From contig NC_021039.1 in NCBI RefSeq assembly GCF_000210095.1, positions 2,015,898-2,079,897 of the forward strand: a DNA stretch of 64,000 nt, in the 5' to 3' direction. The stretch's first letter is position 1. Every line of letters begins with the position of its first letter. The translations under genes and the position numbers were made by a program. Origin of the DNA: Ruminococcus champanellensis 18P13 = JCM 17042 (GTDB lineage: Bacteria > Bacillota > Clostridia > Oscillospirales > Ruminococcaceae). A model generated the notes under the pieces. That model was given only the letters and a program-made list of their open reading frames with translations. It was not told the origin of the DNA and ran no database searches. This document shows, one piece after another, positions 32,374 to 41,415 of the stretch.

Positions 32374-35364
32374 TTATTTTACATGCTCTGCAAGGGGCGT
32401 AATGTTCTGATTCTTCACTGCCTGGGCAACCAGATTGGCAACCGCTTTGGCACCGGTTTCGGTGAAATGGGTCATATCCGTGCTGCCTTCCACTGCCGAG
32501 ATCAGATGATAGGTATACGCCGTATCGTAGCCAATGGTGTTGTAATGCGCCACCATCAGGCTATTCAGGTCGATGCAGGGAATGTTATATTTTGCGGCAA
32601 TATCCTTCATTGCCTGGCAGTAGTTCCCGTAGCTGTTGACGAATTTTCCGCCGGAGTATGCCTTCAGTCCAATGACGGTAGTCACCAGAATGGGAGTTGC
32701 GCCCTTGTCCAATGCTCCCTCCACATACTTTTCAATGTAGAACTCAAAGGAACCGTTAGTGGGATTTGTTGCCGAGCCGCATACCGGCGCATACCGCTCT
32801 GCGTTGGACGCAGCGGAGTCGTTGATGCCGAATTGAACCATCAGATAATCTCCGGCTTTGATCTCGCCCAGAATGGTATCCAACCTACCATTGTCATAAA
32901 AGCTCTTGGAGCTTCTGCCGGCAATGGCACGGTTGCTGACAGATACGCTGCTGTCGAGATAATCTGCCAGATATGCGCCCCAGCCCTGCTGCGGTGCGTA
33001 GCTTGCCCGATAGGTCTGGACGGTGGAATCTCCGGCAATGTATATAGTGGGATTGCTGCCGGCAGGCTGGGTCTCGGCGGGCTTTACATAGGTTTCTGCA
33101 ATGGGCTCATCCGTCTGCTCCAGGGTGATATAGTCCATGTTGGGGCCGCCCTCTGCGGTATCAGATACAGCGGTAATGGAATTGATGCCTGCCTGCAGGG
33201 GCAGAACAATGCCTCTGTCCTGCCAGGTGGTCCAGGCACCAGTTGTGAGGAAATCCTGGCGCCAACGGTCGGTGCCTCCGTTAACGCTGAGCATCATAGC
33301 CCGGTTATTGGCACTGCCGTTTGCGACCCGGAAGGTCACCAGATAATTGCCGGTCTTGGGCACGGATACCCGGAAGGTCACGCTGCTGCCCAATTCATTG
33401 TTCAGATTCAGATAGGCATCAGCCGTGTAGCCTGCATTGATGGTTTCTGTAATACCCTGGGTGAAATCTGCTTTGATGGCATCATACCGGGCAATCTGCG
33501 CAGCCGGGATCTCCCGGATCATCCGGGCTGCATACTTTTGCAGCAGAACCAGGTCTGCAACCGTTGCACTGCCGTCATAGTTTACGTCTGCCGCCAGTTC
33601 CATGGCTTTTGTGCCAAAGCCGCTGTTCAGCGCTTGCCGGAACAGGACAATATCCACAGCGTTCAGAATCCCGTCATCGTTGAGATCTCCCTTGATGAGC
33701 ACCTTGACAGGTTCTGTGACAACCGGCAGGGAAGCTGCCTCCAGCTTCCAGCGCTGGGATGCAAGGCCGGTGTAAGTGGACTCAACCACATTTCCGCCGT
33801 TTGCTGTGGAACTGTCTGCGGGCATCAGTGCGCTGCGCCCGTTGGTCACCTTTGTGCCGATCCGGAAAGTCCCATCCCCACAGTCGATGAATTTGTACAG
33901 CTGCGCATCAGAATGGGTGTTCTGATAAATGCCGATGTTGGTTCCGTCCTGGGTTTTGCCGTAATCCACATCCAGCAGGAAGGTGTTGCCGTCTCCCAGC
34001 ATGGAATATATGTAGTAATAGCCATCATTCTGTCCGGAGGGTACCACCTTCCACAGATTATGCTGCTGTACGCCATTGGCACCCCACTGCTGCACATTGG
34101 CACCGTTTTCCGCCTTGCCCTCCTGCACCTCCAGATACAAGCCGCTGTTCACATTCTGAATCTGATAGGTGGTATTTGCCGGAAGCTCCGTTCCGGGCAG
34201 TTCCGAGATGGTGGAGAAAGACACGCTTTTTGCCACCAGTTCCGCCAGCACCGTTGCGCCGGCACGGTTTGGATGCAGGGTATCCGAATCAATATACAGG
34301 GTATCTGTAACAGTTTGCCCTACGGATTTACAGTGGTTGTAGAACAGCTTGAACAGGTCGATGCACTGCACATTCTGCTCGCTGGCAACCTGCTTGACGG
34401 TGCCATTGAACCAGCGTCCGCTGTCCGCATTCAACGCAGAGTTGGAGATGTCACCCTGACGTCCCTGCTGTGCAACCAGGATCACCGTAGCGCCCTTTGC
34501 TTTAGCCTGCTTGGTCATGGAGGTGAGGGCATTGTAGTATGCCTCCTGGTTGGAGTAGTTGGTATCGTTGATGCCGATGGAGATGAAATAGTAATCTCCC
34601 GGTTTGATGTATTTGAGAATGGCGTCAAACTGCCCGTAGTTCATAAACGCTTCTGCATACTGTCCGCCGGTCGCCATGTTCCGGACCTGGTACACATTGG
34701 TGTCAATGAACCGGGGGAAGATTTGTCCCCAGCCAGCCTGCGTGCTGGTCGCCAGAGGGTAGTAGTTGCAGACGGTAGAATCCCCACAAAGCCAGATGGT
34801 AGGTTTCATCGTGGGATCGCTGGACAGCTTTGTGATCTCCAGGGCACTGAGCGTGTAGGGATATCCATCCTTCCCGGCGGTACAGTTGATATTCAGCTGA
34901 CCGTCCGTAATGGGGATCTGGAAGGTATCCGTTGCGTTGTTGCCCGTCAGATTCATCAGCTGATATACACCTTCTGCAGCTACACTGGTGCGGTTAGTAT
35001 TGCCCAAAGTCACCGTAACCTGATACAGCCCGTTATCCAGATCTACGTCAAAGGTGTTGTCCGTAGAAACACCGGATGTTACGAACTGAACTGCATCGCT
35101 CAGTGCGCCGCTGCCGGATGCGGTAACGTTTTTCATATTTCCCGGTGTCCGGAAGCCATAGCCTCGCTGCGCAGAATAGCTGGTGGATGCATCCACTCCG
35201 ATGTATCCGTTTTCCGTACCGCCTGCACCAAAATCAAAGCGGTAGCTGCTTGGCGCTGCGGATACGGACTGGCTTTCACTGATGTCCGGCAGGCCAGCCA
35301 AACAGGTGCATGCCATTGCCGCTGCAGACAGCATGCCCATCAGGCGTTTCAACCTGAACTTCAT
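32374..35364 (-). CDS. Cellulosomal two-domain SGNH (CE12-like) esterase with dockerin
   Basis: A signal peptide opens a 996-residue secreted protein. A beta-sandwich (about 40-180) leads into a first SGNH esterase (GDST 194-197; Asp 361 and His 364 in DTLHP). Next come a ricin-type CBM13-like region (about 395-545), a type I dockerin (about 557-616, repeats DLNDDGILNAVD and DVNYDGSATVAD), a CBM35-like domain (about 635-752), and a second esterase (GDST 779-782; Asp 963, His 966). It should deacetylate pectin or xylan while docked on a cellulosome. GGGGGA precedes the ATG at 35364. Confidence 0.9.
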   Translation of the reverse strand: MKFRLKRLMGMLSAAAMACTCLAGLPDISESQSVSAAPSSYRFDFGAGGTENGYIGVDASTSYSAQRGYGFRTPGNMKNVTASGSGALSDAVQFVTSGVSTDNTFDVDLDNGLYQVTVTLGNTNRTSVAAEGVYQLMNLTGNNATDTFQIPITDGQLNINCTAGKDGYPYTLSALEITKLSSDPTMKPTIWLCGDSTVCNYYPLATSTQAGWGQIFPRFIDTNVYQVRNMATGGQYAEAFMNYGQFDAILKYIKPGDYYFISIGINDTNYSNQEAYYNALTSMTKQAKAKGATVILVAQQGRQGDISNSALNADSGRWFNGTVKQVASEQNVQCIDLFKLFYNHCKSVGQTVTDTLYIDSDTLHPNRAGATVLAELVAKSVSFSTISELPGTELPANTTYQIQNVNSGLYLEVQEGKAENGANVQQWGANGVQQHNLWKVVPSGQNDGYYYIYSMLGDGNTFLLDVDYGKTQDGTNIGIYQNTHSDAQLYKFIDCGDGTFRIGTKVTNGRSALMPADSSTANGGNVVESTYTGLASQRWKLEAASLPVVTEPVKVLIKGDLNDDGILNAVDIVLFRQALNSGFGTKAMELAADVNYDGSATVADLVLLQKYAARMIREIPAAQIARYDAIKADFTQGITETINAGYTADAYLNLNNELGSSVTFRVSVPKTGNYLVTFRVANGSANNRAMMLSVNGGTDRWRQDFLTTGAWTTWQDRGIVLPLQAGINSITAVSDTAEGGPNMDYITLEQTDEPIAETYVKPAETQPAGSNPTIYIAGDSTVQTYRASYAPQQGWGAYLADYLDSSVSVSNRAIAGRSSKSFYDNGRLDTILGEIKAGDYLMVQFGINDSAASNAERYAPVCGSATNPTNGSFEFYIEKYVEGALDKGATPILVTTVIGLKAYSGGKFVNSYGNYCQAMKDIAAKYNIPCIDLNSLMVAHYNTIGYDTAYTYHLISAVEGSTDMTHFTETGAKAVANLVAQAVKNQNITPLAEHVK

Positions 35365-35410
35365 AATCATTCCCCCTTGTGTCGTTTGCATTCTAACCTT
35401 TTATAGATTG

Positions 35411-35439
35411 ATTGTAACATTATGTACACAGTCTGTCAA
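35411..35439 (-). promoter_or_regulatory. Promoter of the cellulosomal esterase
   Basis: On the minus strand TTGACA (35434-35439) and TACAAT (35411-35416) are 17 bases apart, about 50 bases before the start codon. Confidence 0.75.
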
Positions 35440-35509
35440 TATATATAGTGCAATTAGAACAGAAATGTCATATAAATAGTACAAAAGCACAGCTGGAACG
35501 CCTACAAGG

Positions 35510-35538
35510 TTGACGGAGCCGTTTTCCTCTGCTATAAT
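35510..35538 (+). promoter_or_regulatory. Promoter of the SGNH lipoprotein
   Basis: TTGACG (35510-35515) and TATAAT (35533-35538) are 17 bases apart. It is divergent from the cellulosomal esterase promoter, with about 70 bases between the two -35 boxes that could hold a shared operator; none was recognised. Confidence 0.75.
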
Positions 35539-35609
35539 AATACTGAACGACAACACCGCACAAGCCTTGTTGGATGTTGCCTTAAAATGAGAAACCGGAG
35601 CGTGAAACC

Positions 35610-36815
35610 ATGCGTCAGAATCATATCGCCCTGGCAGCGGCTGCTGTGCTGCTGACAGGCTGCGTAACGGGCTGCTCCTCTGCACAGCAAAGCAGTCAGA
35701 CACCTATATCCACCACCGCAGAATCCTCCGCTCTGTCCGACTCGGACAGAGCGCTGATTGACCGTTCCCTGGCATCTATTGGGAATACCAGCCGAATCCG
35801 GGCTGCCATGGATCGAGCCAAAACCGGCAATGTGACCATCGGGTTTATTGGCGGTTCTATTACCGAGGGCATGACAGCAGGGGGGAACGACTGCTATGCA
35901 GCACGTACCCATCAGTATTTCCAGACGCAGTTCGCCGAAGGAAAGGAAGTACAGTACGTCAATGCTGGACTCAGCGGCACCTCCTCGGTACTGGGATTGC
36001 TCCGGGCACAGAAGGAATTGTTTCAGTATGCGCCGGATGTAATCTTCATTGAGTTTGCAGTCAATGACGCCCAGGATGCACAGCACCGCATTGCCTACGA
36101 AAGCCTGGTAAAGGAATGCTTGAATCAGCCACAGAAGCCGGCGGTGGTATTGCTGTTTACTGTGCTGAAGGACGGGTACTCCTGTCAGGAACAAATGGCA
36201 CAGATCGGTGCAGCCTATGACCTGCCCATGATCAGTGTAGGAGACGCACTGAACCCGGCGTTCCAGTCCGGTGACATGCAGTGGAGCGAATACTCCGATG
36301 ATACCTCTCATCCCAACAAATTCGGACATCAGCTTGTGGCATCCATGCTTTCCAATTACCTGGACAAAGCTGCAACTCAGCCTCCGACCGAGGAGAAGCT
36401 GCCGGAGACGCCGGTATTCGGAGATGGATACATGGGGGCAACCCTGCTGGATATGTCCGCAGTAGCCGTAACAGGATATGGCTCCTTTGAACCAAAAAGC
36501 TTTTCTATGCTGTTCGATCGGGGATTCGCTGCCAAAGCGGACGGTACAGCGCAGCCTCTGTGCTTTACGGTTACAGGAAAGAAGCTGTTTTTGGTGTATA
36601 CCGCCCAGAACAGCGTAGATTGGGGCATTGCCGGTGTGTATGTAAACGGACGACTGGCAAGCACAATCACTGCTAACAGCAAGAACGGCTGGGGTGATCC
36701 GGCAGTGGAACTTGCTTATGAAAGCGACACCCCGCAGGAATTACAAGTGCAGATCTCCATGCTGGCAGAGCAGGAATCCAAGCAGTTTCAGCTTCTTGGC
36801 GTTGGAGTGCAGTAA
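35610..36815 (+). CDS. SGNH/GDSL esterase lipoprotein
   Basis: A lipoprotein signal with LTGC (Cys 18) leads to an SGNH hydrolase domain. The catalytic Ser lies in GGSIT (about 83), the Asn in VND (about 152), and the Asp/His pair in DDTSHP (about 231 and 234). A C-terminal beta-rich domain (about 270-401) may bind substrate. It would act on the cell surface, perhaps removing acetyl groups from oligosaccharides. It is divergent from the cellulosomal esterase, which suggests shared use of an acetylated polysaccharide. Confidence 0.88.
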   Translation: MRQNHIALAAAAVLLTGCVTGCSSAQQSSQTPISTTAESSALSDSDRALIDRSLASIGNTSRIRAAMDRAKTGNVTIGFIGGSITEGMTAGGNDCYAARTHQYFQTQFAEGKEVQYVNAGLSGTSSVLGLLRAQKELFQYAPDVIFIEFAVNDAQDAQHRIAYESLVKECLNQPQKPAVVLLFTVLKDGYSCQEQMAQIGAAYDLPMISVGDALNPAFQSGDMQWSEYSDDTSHPNKFGHQLVASMLSNYLDKAATQPPTEEKLPETPVFGDGYMGATLLDMSAVAVTGYGSFEPKSFSMLFDRGFAAKADGTAQPLCFTVTGKKLFLVYTAQNSVDWGIAGVYVNGRLASTITANSKNGWGDPAVELAYESDTPQELQVQISMLAEQESKQFQLLGVGVQ

Positions 36816-36834
36816 AAACGACACCACATAGGAA

Positions 36835-36875
36835 AAGCCGTACTTGCAGAGCATGCAGGTACGGCTTCTTTTTTA
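36835..36875. terminator. Bidirectional terminator
   Basis: A 14-base-pair stem (36835-36848 with 36854-36867, one T-G pair) has a 5-base loop followed by a T-rich run. It serves the esterase lipoprotein and the convergent YitT gene. Confidence 0.88.
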
Positions 36876-37832
36876 CTTTGATGCAGCAGGAATGGTTTGC
36901 TGTTCCACTGGTTTTGGGGAATTGTTTTTCACGTCCTGGTTCATTTTGAATACGTCTGCCACATCGCTGATGGTGATATAGGCGGCAGGATCGATGTTAT
37001 GGACGATGGTTTTCATCTTGCTGATCTGGAACCGGTTCAGTACAATATAGATCACGTTCCGGTCAGCTCCGGAATAAAAGCCCTTGGCGGAGAGGATGGT
37101 CATACCTTGTTCAAACTCCAGGGACAACGCCTTGCAGACTTCCTTTTGCTTGGCGGAAACGATCAACGCCGCCTTGGAACGATCCAGACCTTCTACGATA
37201 AAGTCCACGGTTTTTAGTGCCGCCATGTAGGTGACGATGGAATACAGGGGAAGGATCCAGCTGTGCATCACAAATCCGCAGACAATGTACAACAGAATGT
37301 TGTATGCCATGACGAAAGTACCTACGGTAATGCCCAAGCGTTTTGCAAAGATCACCGCCATGACTTCGATGCCGTCCATGGCGCCTCCGTACCGGATGGC
37401 AGTGCCACTGCCCAATCCGGATATCAGACCGCCGAACAGGGCGCAAAGCAGCAGATCCTCTCCGGCAAGGGGGGAGGCGATGCTCACATCCACCGGCAGA
37501 ACGTCCGTGATGAGCCATGCTCCAAGGGAATAGATGGCGACGGAATAGATCGCATAGATCGTAAACGTGATCCCCTGTTTTTTCAGACCATACAGGAACA
37601 GAGGAACGTTCAGCAGGATCAGAAACACGGAAAGGCTCCAGGCATCCGGCGTGATCTGCGCAAGGAGCATAGAAGTACCGGAAATGCCGCTGTCGTATAA
37701 TTTGACCGGCGACAGAAAAATCGTGACGCCAAAAGCGTTGATGATGCCTGCAATGGTCAGCATCAGAAAATTCCTTGGATTCAGGCGCTTTAGGGCGCGT
37801 TTGTACTTGAGCAGTTTGTGGGTTCTTTTCAT
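36873..37832 (-). CDS. YitT family membrane protein (DUF161/DUF2179)
   Basis: Five or six membrane segments in the first 200 residues are followed by a cytoplasmic DUF2179-like domain (about 220-295, ending TIVHNIDPAAYITISDVADV). The order matches the YitT family, whose function is unknown. The ATG at 37832 has AGGAGG 6 bases before it; the ATG two codons earlier overlaps that site. It follows the DUF4015-like gene on the same strand after 62 bases. Confidence 0.88.
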   Translation of the reverse strand: MKRTHKLLKYKRALKRLNPRNFLMLTIAGIINAFGVTIFLSPVKLYDSGISGTSMLLAQITPDAWSLSVFLILLNVPLFLYGLKKQGITFTIYAIYSVAIYSLGAWLITDVLPVDVSIASPLAGEDLLLCALFGGLISGLGSGTAIRYGGAMDGIEVMAVIFAKRLGITVGTFVMAYNILLYIVCGFVMHSWILPLYSIVTYMAALKTVDFIVEGLDRSKAALIVSAKQKEVCKALSLEFEQGMTILSAKGFYSGADRNVIYIVLNRFQISKMKTIVHNIDPAAYITISDVADVFKMNQDVKNNSPKPVEQQTIPAASK

Positions 37833-37894
37833 GGACATCCTCCTGTTCTGTCGGGGGCGGATCGGTTTCAGCAGCCGTTTGTGCGGTGCTGTTT

Positions 37895-39172
37895 TTACTT
37901 AAACATGTATTGCGTGTAACCGTTTTCACGCAGCCATGCTTCAGCCTGTGTCTGCTCCTGCTGCCGGAAGGATCGCTCCCGGAAACAGGGGATCAGGTGC
38001 ATATCGCCGCAAAGCTCCTGAGCGATGGGCATCAGCACCTGTAGCTTTTCCTGCATGCTTAATCCGGACATGCTGATCTTCTGGTTGTTGTGCCAGAAGG
38101 AATCCCGGAAGGAATTCGGATCAATATATACAACGGCGCTTGGGGTGTTGAGCATTACCGGCTGCAGCGCCTCCGCATCCCGATTCAGTGCATCATACAG
38201 AGAAAAGGTATACATAGCACCACCCCCTTGCTGGGAAGCGGTCTGGTGTACACCGTTGAGCACCCGGATCAGCCCTTCTGCACGGTTTTGCTTACTCTGC
38301 ACCGGACTGCCCAGCAACTCCAGATCCGTGTCATAAAAATGAGGGTAATCCAGGTCAGTACAGAGGATATTCTGAAAGCCTGCCTGCATGATTTCAGCAG
38401 TCAGAGCCTGTAAGTATGCCGCTGCAGAATCAGAGAAGGGTGACATCCAGGGCTTGCCGCCCTTTTCCGGCTTATTGTCCAGCCACCTGCTGTAGCCATC
38501 CTCCAGCAAAAATCCGGCGGTCGTATCATAAGTAGGGTAGTAGGCATCATCCAACAGGGAAAGCTTGGCAATGGCAGAAAGCTGGTGGCTTTGTATGCTT
38601 TCTGCAATTTCCCGGATGGTCAGTGTCGCATCCTTACATGCACCGCTGGCGACTGCACCCTTTACCTGGGATTGATACAGCAGAGCACCTCCCTCGATTT
38701 TCAGAGGCACGATCACACAGCATCCGGCGGGGATTTCCTGCAAAGCAGCATCCAGCGCCTCCGGGCTTTTCAAAGCGTCCTCCTTGAGAAACCTTCCTAC
38801 ATATTCAAAGGATTTCAGTCCGATATCTGCGGCAGGCACAGCTCCGGTTGTGGTAACAGACGAGGTGGTTTCCGGGTCTGATGCAGTTGTGGTCAGCTTA
38901 GCAGTTGTGACTGTCTCCGTTGGTGTTGGTTCAGAAGCAGGTTCTGTGACGGTCTGGGAGGAATCCGGCGTGGATTCTGTACCTCCCGTCCATTTGTGGA
39001 GCAATCGGCTCAATGGCTCGGCGGCAAGGTATCCTGCCACCACCAGCAGACCAATCATCAGCATGGTCAGTAAAACGGACAGAACCGAACGGAACCGGTG
39101 CTTTGTATGGAACATATTGCGCTGTCTGCCCCGGCGGGAGTAGACTTTGCGCCCTCTTGGATCTCTTCTCAT
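37895..39172 (-). CDS. Membrane-anchored putative glycoside hydrolase-like protein (DUF4015-like)
   Basis: A very basic N-terminus and one membrane segment (about residues 29-51) are followed by a Thr/Ser/Pro/Glu-rich linker (about 63-112) and a 300-residue outer domain. The domain has TIM-barrel-like features (IVPLKIEGG, a segment with ILCTDLDYPHF, and AVVYIDPNSF) and resembles DUF4015/GH-like proteins. Catalytic residues could not be fixed. AAAGGAGA precedes the ATG. It follows the Rnf-like trio on the same strand after 76 bases. A cell-wall or capsule role is possible. Confidence 0.7.
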   Translation of the reverse strand: MRRDPRGRKVYSRRGRQRNMFHTKHRFRSVLSVLLTMLMIGLLVVAGYLAAEPLSRLLHKWTGGTESTPDSSQTVTEPASEPTPTETVTTAKLTTTASDPETTSSVTTTGAVPAADIGLKSFEYVGRFLKEDALKSPEALDAALQEIPAGCCVIVPLKIEGGALLYQSQVKGAVASGACKDATLTIREIAESIQSHQLSAIAKLSLLDDAYYPTYDTTAGFLLEDGYSRWLDNKPEKGGKPWMSPFSDSAAAYLQALTAEIMQAGFQNILCTDLDYPHFYDTDLELLGSPVQSKQNRAEGLIRVLNGVHQTASQQGGGAMYTFSLYDALNRDAEALQPVMLNTPSAVVYIDPNSFRDSFWHNNQKISMSGLSMQEKLQVLMPIAQELCGDMHLIPCFRERSFRQQEQTQAEAWLRENGYTQYMFK

Positions 39173-39221
39173 GAATGGGTCTCCTTTGTTTTTCTTTTGT
39201 TCTTTGTTTCTTTCTCTATGT

Positions 39222-39239
39222 CACCAAGCCTGCTTGGTG
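39222..39239. repeat. Short inverted repeat before the DUF4015-like gene
   Basis: CACCAAGC and GCTTGGTG flank a 2-base centre (39222-39239). There is no T run, so it is not a normal terminator. It may be an operator or an RNA hairpin in the leader of the gene at 39172. Confidence 0.5.
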
Positions 39240-39248
39240 CGGTGTTGC

Positions 39249-39812
39249 CTATATAATATTTGCGGCGTAAAGCGCCATACTTAATATGCCGATATAAAGC
39301 AGGATCGCTGGATATCCCCGGACGCTGGCAGGCACTCGCTCACTGGTCAGCTTGGGGTACACGGCTTTCAGCGTCCATGCGCCGATCACGAACCCCAACC
39401 CGGCAGTCAGCCCGAACCGCAGACTTGCGGACAAACTGCCGCTTTGCTCGGCATTCAGCAGCAGAGTGCCCAGTACGGCACAGTTGAAGGTACACAGGTG
39501 CACATATTTCCGGAACCGATAGAAGGTGGGTCTGCCCACTGCGTGAAGGAATACCAGCAGGAAGATGTACAGCACTGCCAGTACCAGGATATATGCCACC
39601 GGTCGGTATGCAATATCTAAAGCCGGAAACAGCTGGTTGACGCCATAGGTGATGCCGCAGCCCAGGGTGGTCAGAATGGTGACCATCAGACCGATTCCCA
39701 CAAAATCCGTTTTGCTTTTTGCAGAAGCGGTAATGGTACTGATACCCAGCGCCTTTGTAAAGATCAGATTGGCTGTAATGGCGGTCAGGAGCACAGAAAG
39801 CAGATTGTTCAT
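39249..39812 (-). CDS. RnfA-like membrane protein
   Basis: Six membrane segments and segments such as NCAVLGTLLLN and the Gly-rich end match RnfA/NqrE. In RnfA two Cys hold a buried 2Fe-2S centre with RnfE. Here the second is kept (Cys 111 in FNCAVLG), but the first position, Cys in E. coli RsxA (LGLCP), is Ser 25 (LGIST). AAGGAG lies 9 bases before the ATG, which overlaps the rnfE-like stop. Length (187 residues) is normal. Redox function is therefore doubtful. Confidence 0.85.
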   Translation of the reverse strand: MNNLLSVLLTAITANLIFTKALGISTITASAKSKTDFVGIGLMVTILTTLGCGITYGVNQLFPALDIAYRPVAYILVLAVLYIFLLVFLHAVGRPTFYRFRKYVHLCTFNCAVLGTLLLNAEQSGSLSASLRFGLTAGLGFVIGAWTLKAVYPKLTSERVPASVRGYPAILLYIGILSMALYAANII

Positions 39813-40423
39813 GCTGCACGCTCCTTTCTGCGGCGGAACAGGATCCGCAGCTTATGGAAGCATACTGTCAACAGTCCGGTCACAAGGAATCCGCCTGGGA
39901 CAGTGGCAAGACCCGGCATGACATGGCGGAAGCCGGTCATATTGCCGAACATGGTTCCGTAGGCAAGCAGTTCCCGGATAAATCCCACCAACAGGGCTGC
40001 AAGATCAAAACCCAGAATGTAGCACAGCAGGGTCACAAATAAGGTTACGCCGTCCTGTCGGTTGAACAAAAATTCTGTTTGCGTGGTAATCAGACTGCTG
40101 ACCGTCAGCAGGGGCAGGTAAATGCCCATAGCTTCAAACTCCAGGGGAAAATATTCTGCGCAAACCTGGGACAGGGGGACATACACCAGTGCAGCAATCA
40201 GACTGTATACTATAATACGAAGCCCATACACCAGCCGCCGGGGCACAAAGGAGGAAAGCATCACGGAAATGAAGGACAGCATGGAGAACATCAGACACAA
40301 CACCAGGGCATGCGCAAGGGTATCGGCACAGACGATAACCGGGCCGGCAATCAGTCCGCCGATAAGCACCGGATTTTTGTAAAAGAAGCCGTCGTAGATG
40401 GTCTTTTTGCGTTTAGCGCTCAT
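39809..40423 (-). CDS. RnfE-like membrane protein
   Basis: About six membrane segments over 204 residues align with RnfE/NqrD (FFYKNPVLIGGL near the start, MGIYLPLLTV, and FIRELLAYGTMFG). Both Cys that hold the shared 2Fe-2S centre in RnfE are missing: the first aligns to Gly 27 and the second (TNC in E. coli RsxE) to Ser 110. The ATG at 40423 has AGGAGG 9 bases before it and overlaps the RnfD-like gene. A longer frame to 40480 has no ribosome site. Confidence 0.83.
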   Translation of the reverse strand: MSAKRKKTIYDGFFYKNPVLIGGLIAGPVIVCADTLAHALVLCLMFSMLSFISVMLSSFVPRRLVYGLRIIVYSLIAALVYVPLSQVCAEYFPLEFEAMGIYLPLLTVSSLITTQTEFLFNRQDGVTLFVTLLCYILGFDLAALLVGFIRELLAYGTMFGNMTGFRHVMPGLATVPGGFLVTGLLTVCFHKLRILFRRRKERAA

Positions 40424-41372
40424 GCTGTTCCACCTCCTGTTCCCGATGGGTACGCCGGTATTGCTGCCGACGGCGGGCATATTCCATCTGCCAGCTTTGG
40501 GATTTCAGAAATTGTGCCAGCGGACTGAGCAGGATGGCAGTAATGGCCACAGCATATTCGATTTCGGCGAAGGTGGTCAGATACATAGAAAGGATGGCTG
40601 CCAGAAAACCGTAGAGAATGCCCCCAAGGCTTTTCGGCGCAATCCGCTGATCCGCAATCAGGAATACGGCCCCGAACAGGGTCATATTGCAGCCCAGAAG
40701 CTTGATTATATAGTCAAAATCCGCCCCCGCCAGCAGGCTCATGAGCAGATATTCCAACAGAAAGGTTACCAGCGTGGAAATGGCAACACTACGCCGGGCG
40801 ATCAGAATGAAGACACCCACCGTCAGCAGCAGGATGCAGCCGGTTCCCATAGGACCGGGCAGTGCGCCCAGCAGCAGCTTGTCACTGAGATCTATCATTC
40901 GGTTGGCATGGAACTGGGCGGAGGCAGACATGGTGTATGCCGCATCGATCTGATTTCCGAGCGGCAATGCAGTATAGGGCTGGGGAAACTGGAGCAGCTC
41001 CGTGCCGAATGCCAGTATGGAAAATGTATAGCCGACAGCAGCAGGCGGAAACAGCAGATTTACTCTGCCGCCGAACAAGGCTTTTCCAATGATAATTGCT
41101 GCAAAACAGGTTATGATAAGCGTATCATAGCGCACAGATGCCGGCATCATCAGAGTCAGCGTCAATCCTGTATTGACTGCATCCAGATGGGCAGCCCGTA
41201 TAGGCTGATTTCGTAGATGCAGACACACAGCGTCCAGAGCCAGACAGGTGCCGGATGCGATCAGCGCCAGGATCAGCACCCGGATGCCGTAATAATAACC
41301 GGAAAGAATGAGCAGCGCAAGCTGGACAAGAAACAGATCCAGCACAACGGCAGCTGCCGTTTTTCTATGCAA
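40413..41372 (-). CDS. RnfD-like membrane protein
   Basis: Eight or nine membrane segments and LLFPPAAVGYTFSI, LLLGALPGPMGTG and FGAVFLIADQRIAP match RnfD/NqrB. The covalent FMN site, normally D-x-x-S-G-A-T, reads D-A-A-Y-T-M-S (about 143-149), so flavin attachment is unlikely. The start is a TTG at 41372 with AGGAGG 8 bases before it; the open frame continues to 41441 without a better site. It is first in an operon with the RnfE- and RnfA-like genes. RnfB, RnfC and RnfG genes are absent. Confidence 0.83.
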   Translation of the reverse strand: MHRKTAAAVVLDLFLVQLALLILSGYYYGIRVLILALIASGTCLALDAVCLHLRNQPIRAAHLDAVNTGLTLTLMMPASVRYDTLIITCFAAIIIGKALFGGRVNLLFPPAAVGYTFSILAFGTELLQFPQPYTALPLGNQIDAAYTMSASAQFHANRMIDLSDKLLLGALPGPMGTGCILLLTVGVFILIARRSVAISTLVTFLLEYLLMSLLAGADFDYIIKLLGCNMTLFGAVFLIADQRIAPKSLGGILYGFLAAILSMYLTTFAEIEYAVAITAILLSPLAQFLKSQSWQMEYARRRQQYRRTHREQEVEQHER

Positions 41373-41415
41373 TGGGAGCACCTCCTTGAATTTTATGTGA
41401 AAGGAACAGCCGTGT

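Noticed and set aside
32383-35406. A 1007-codon open frame opposite the cellulosomal esterase
   Set aside because: It mirrors a gene with clear domains and signal peptide, has no recognisable motif, and is rich in Cys, His, Arg and Ile as expected for an antisense shadow of biased codons.
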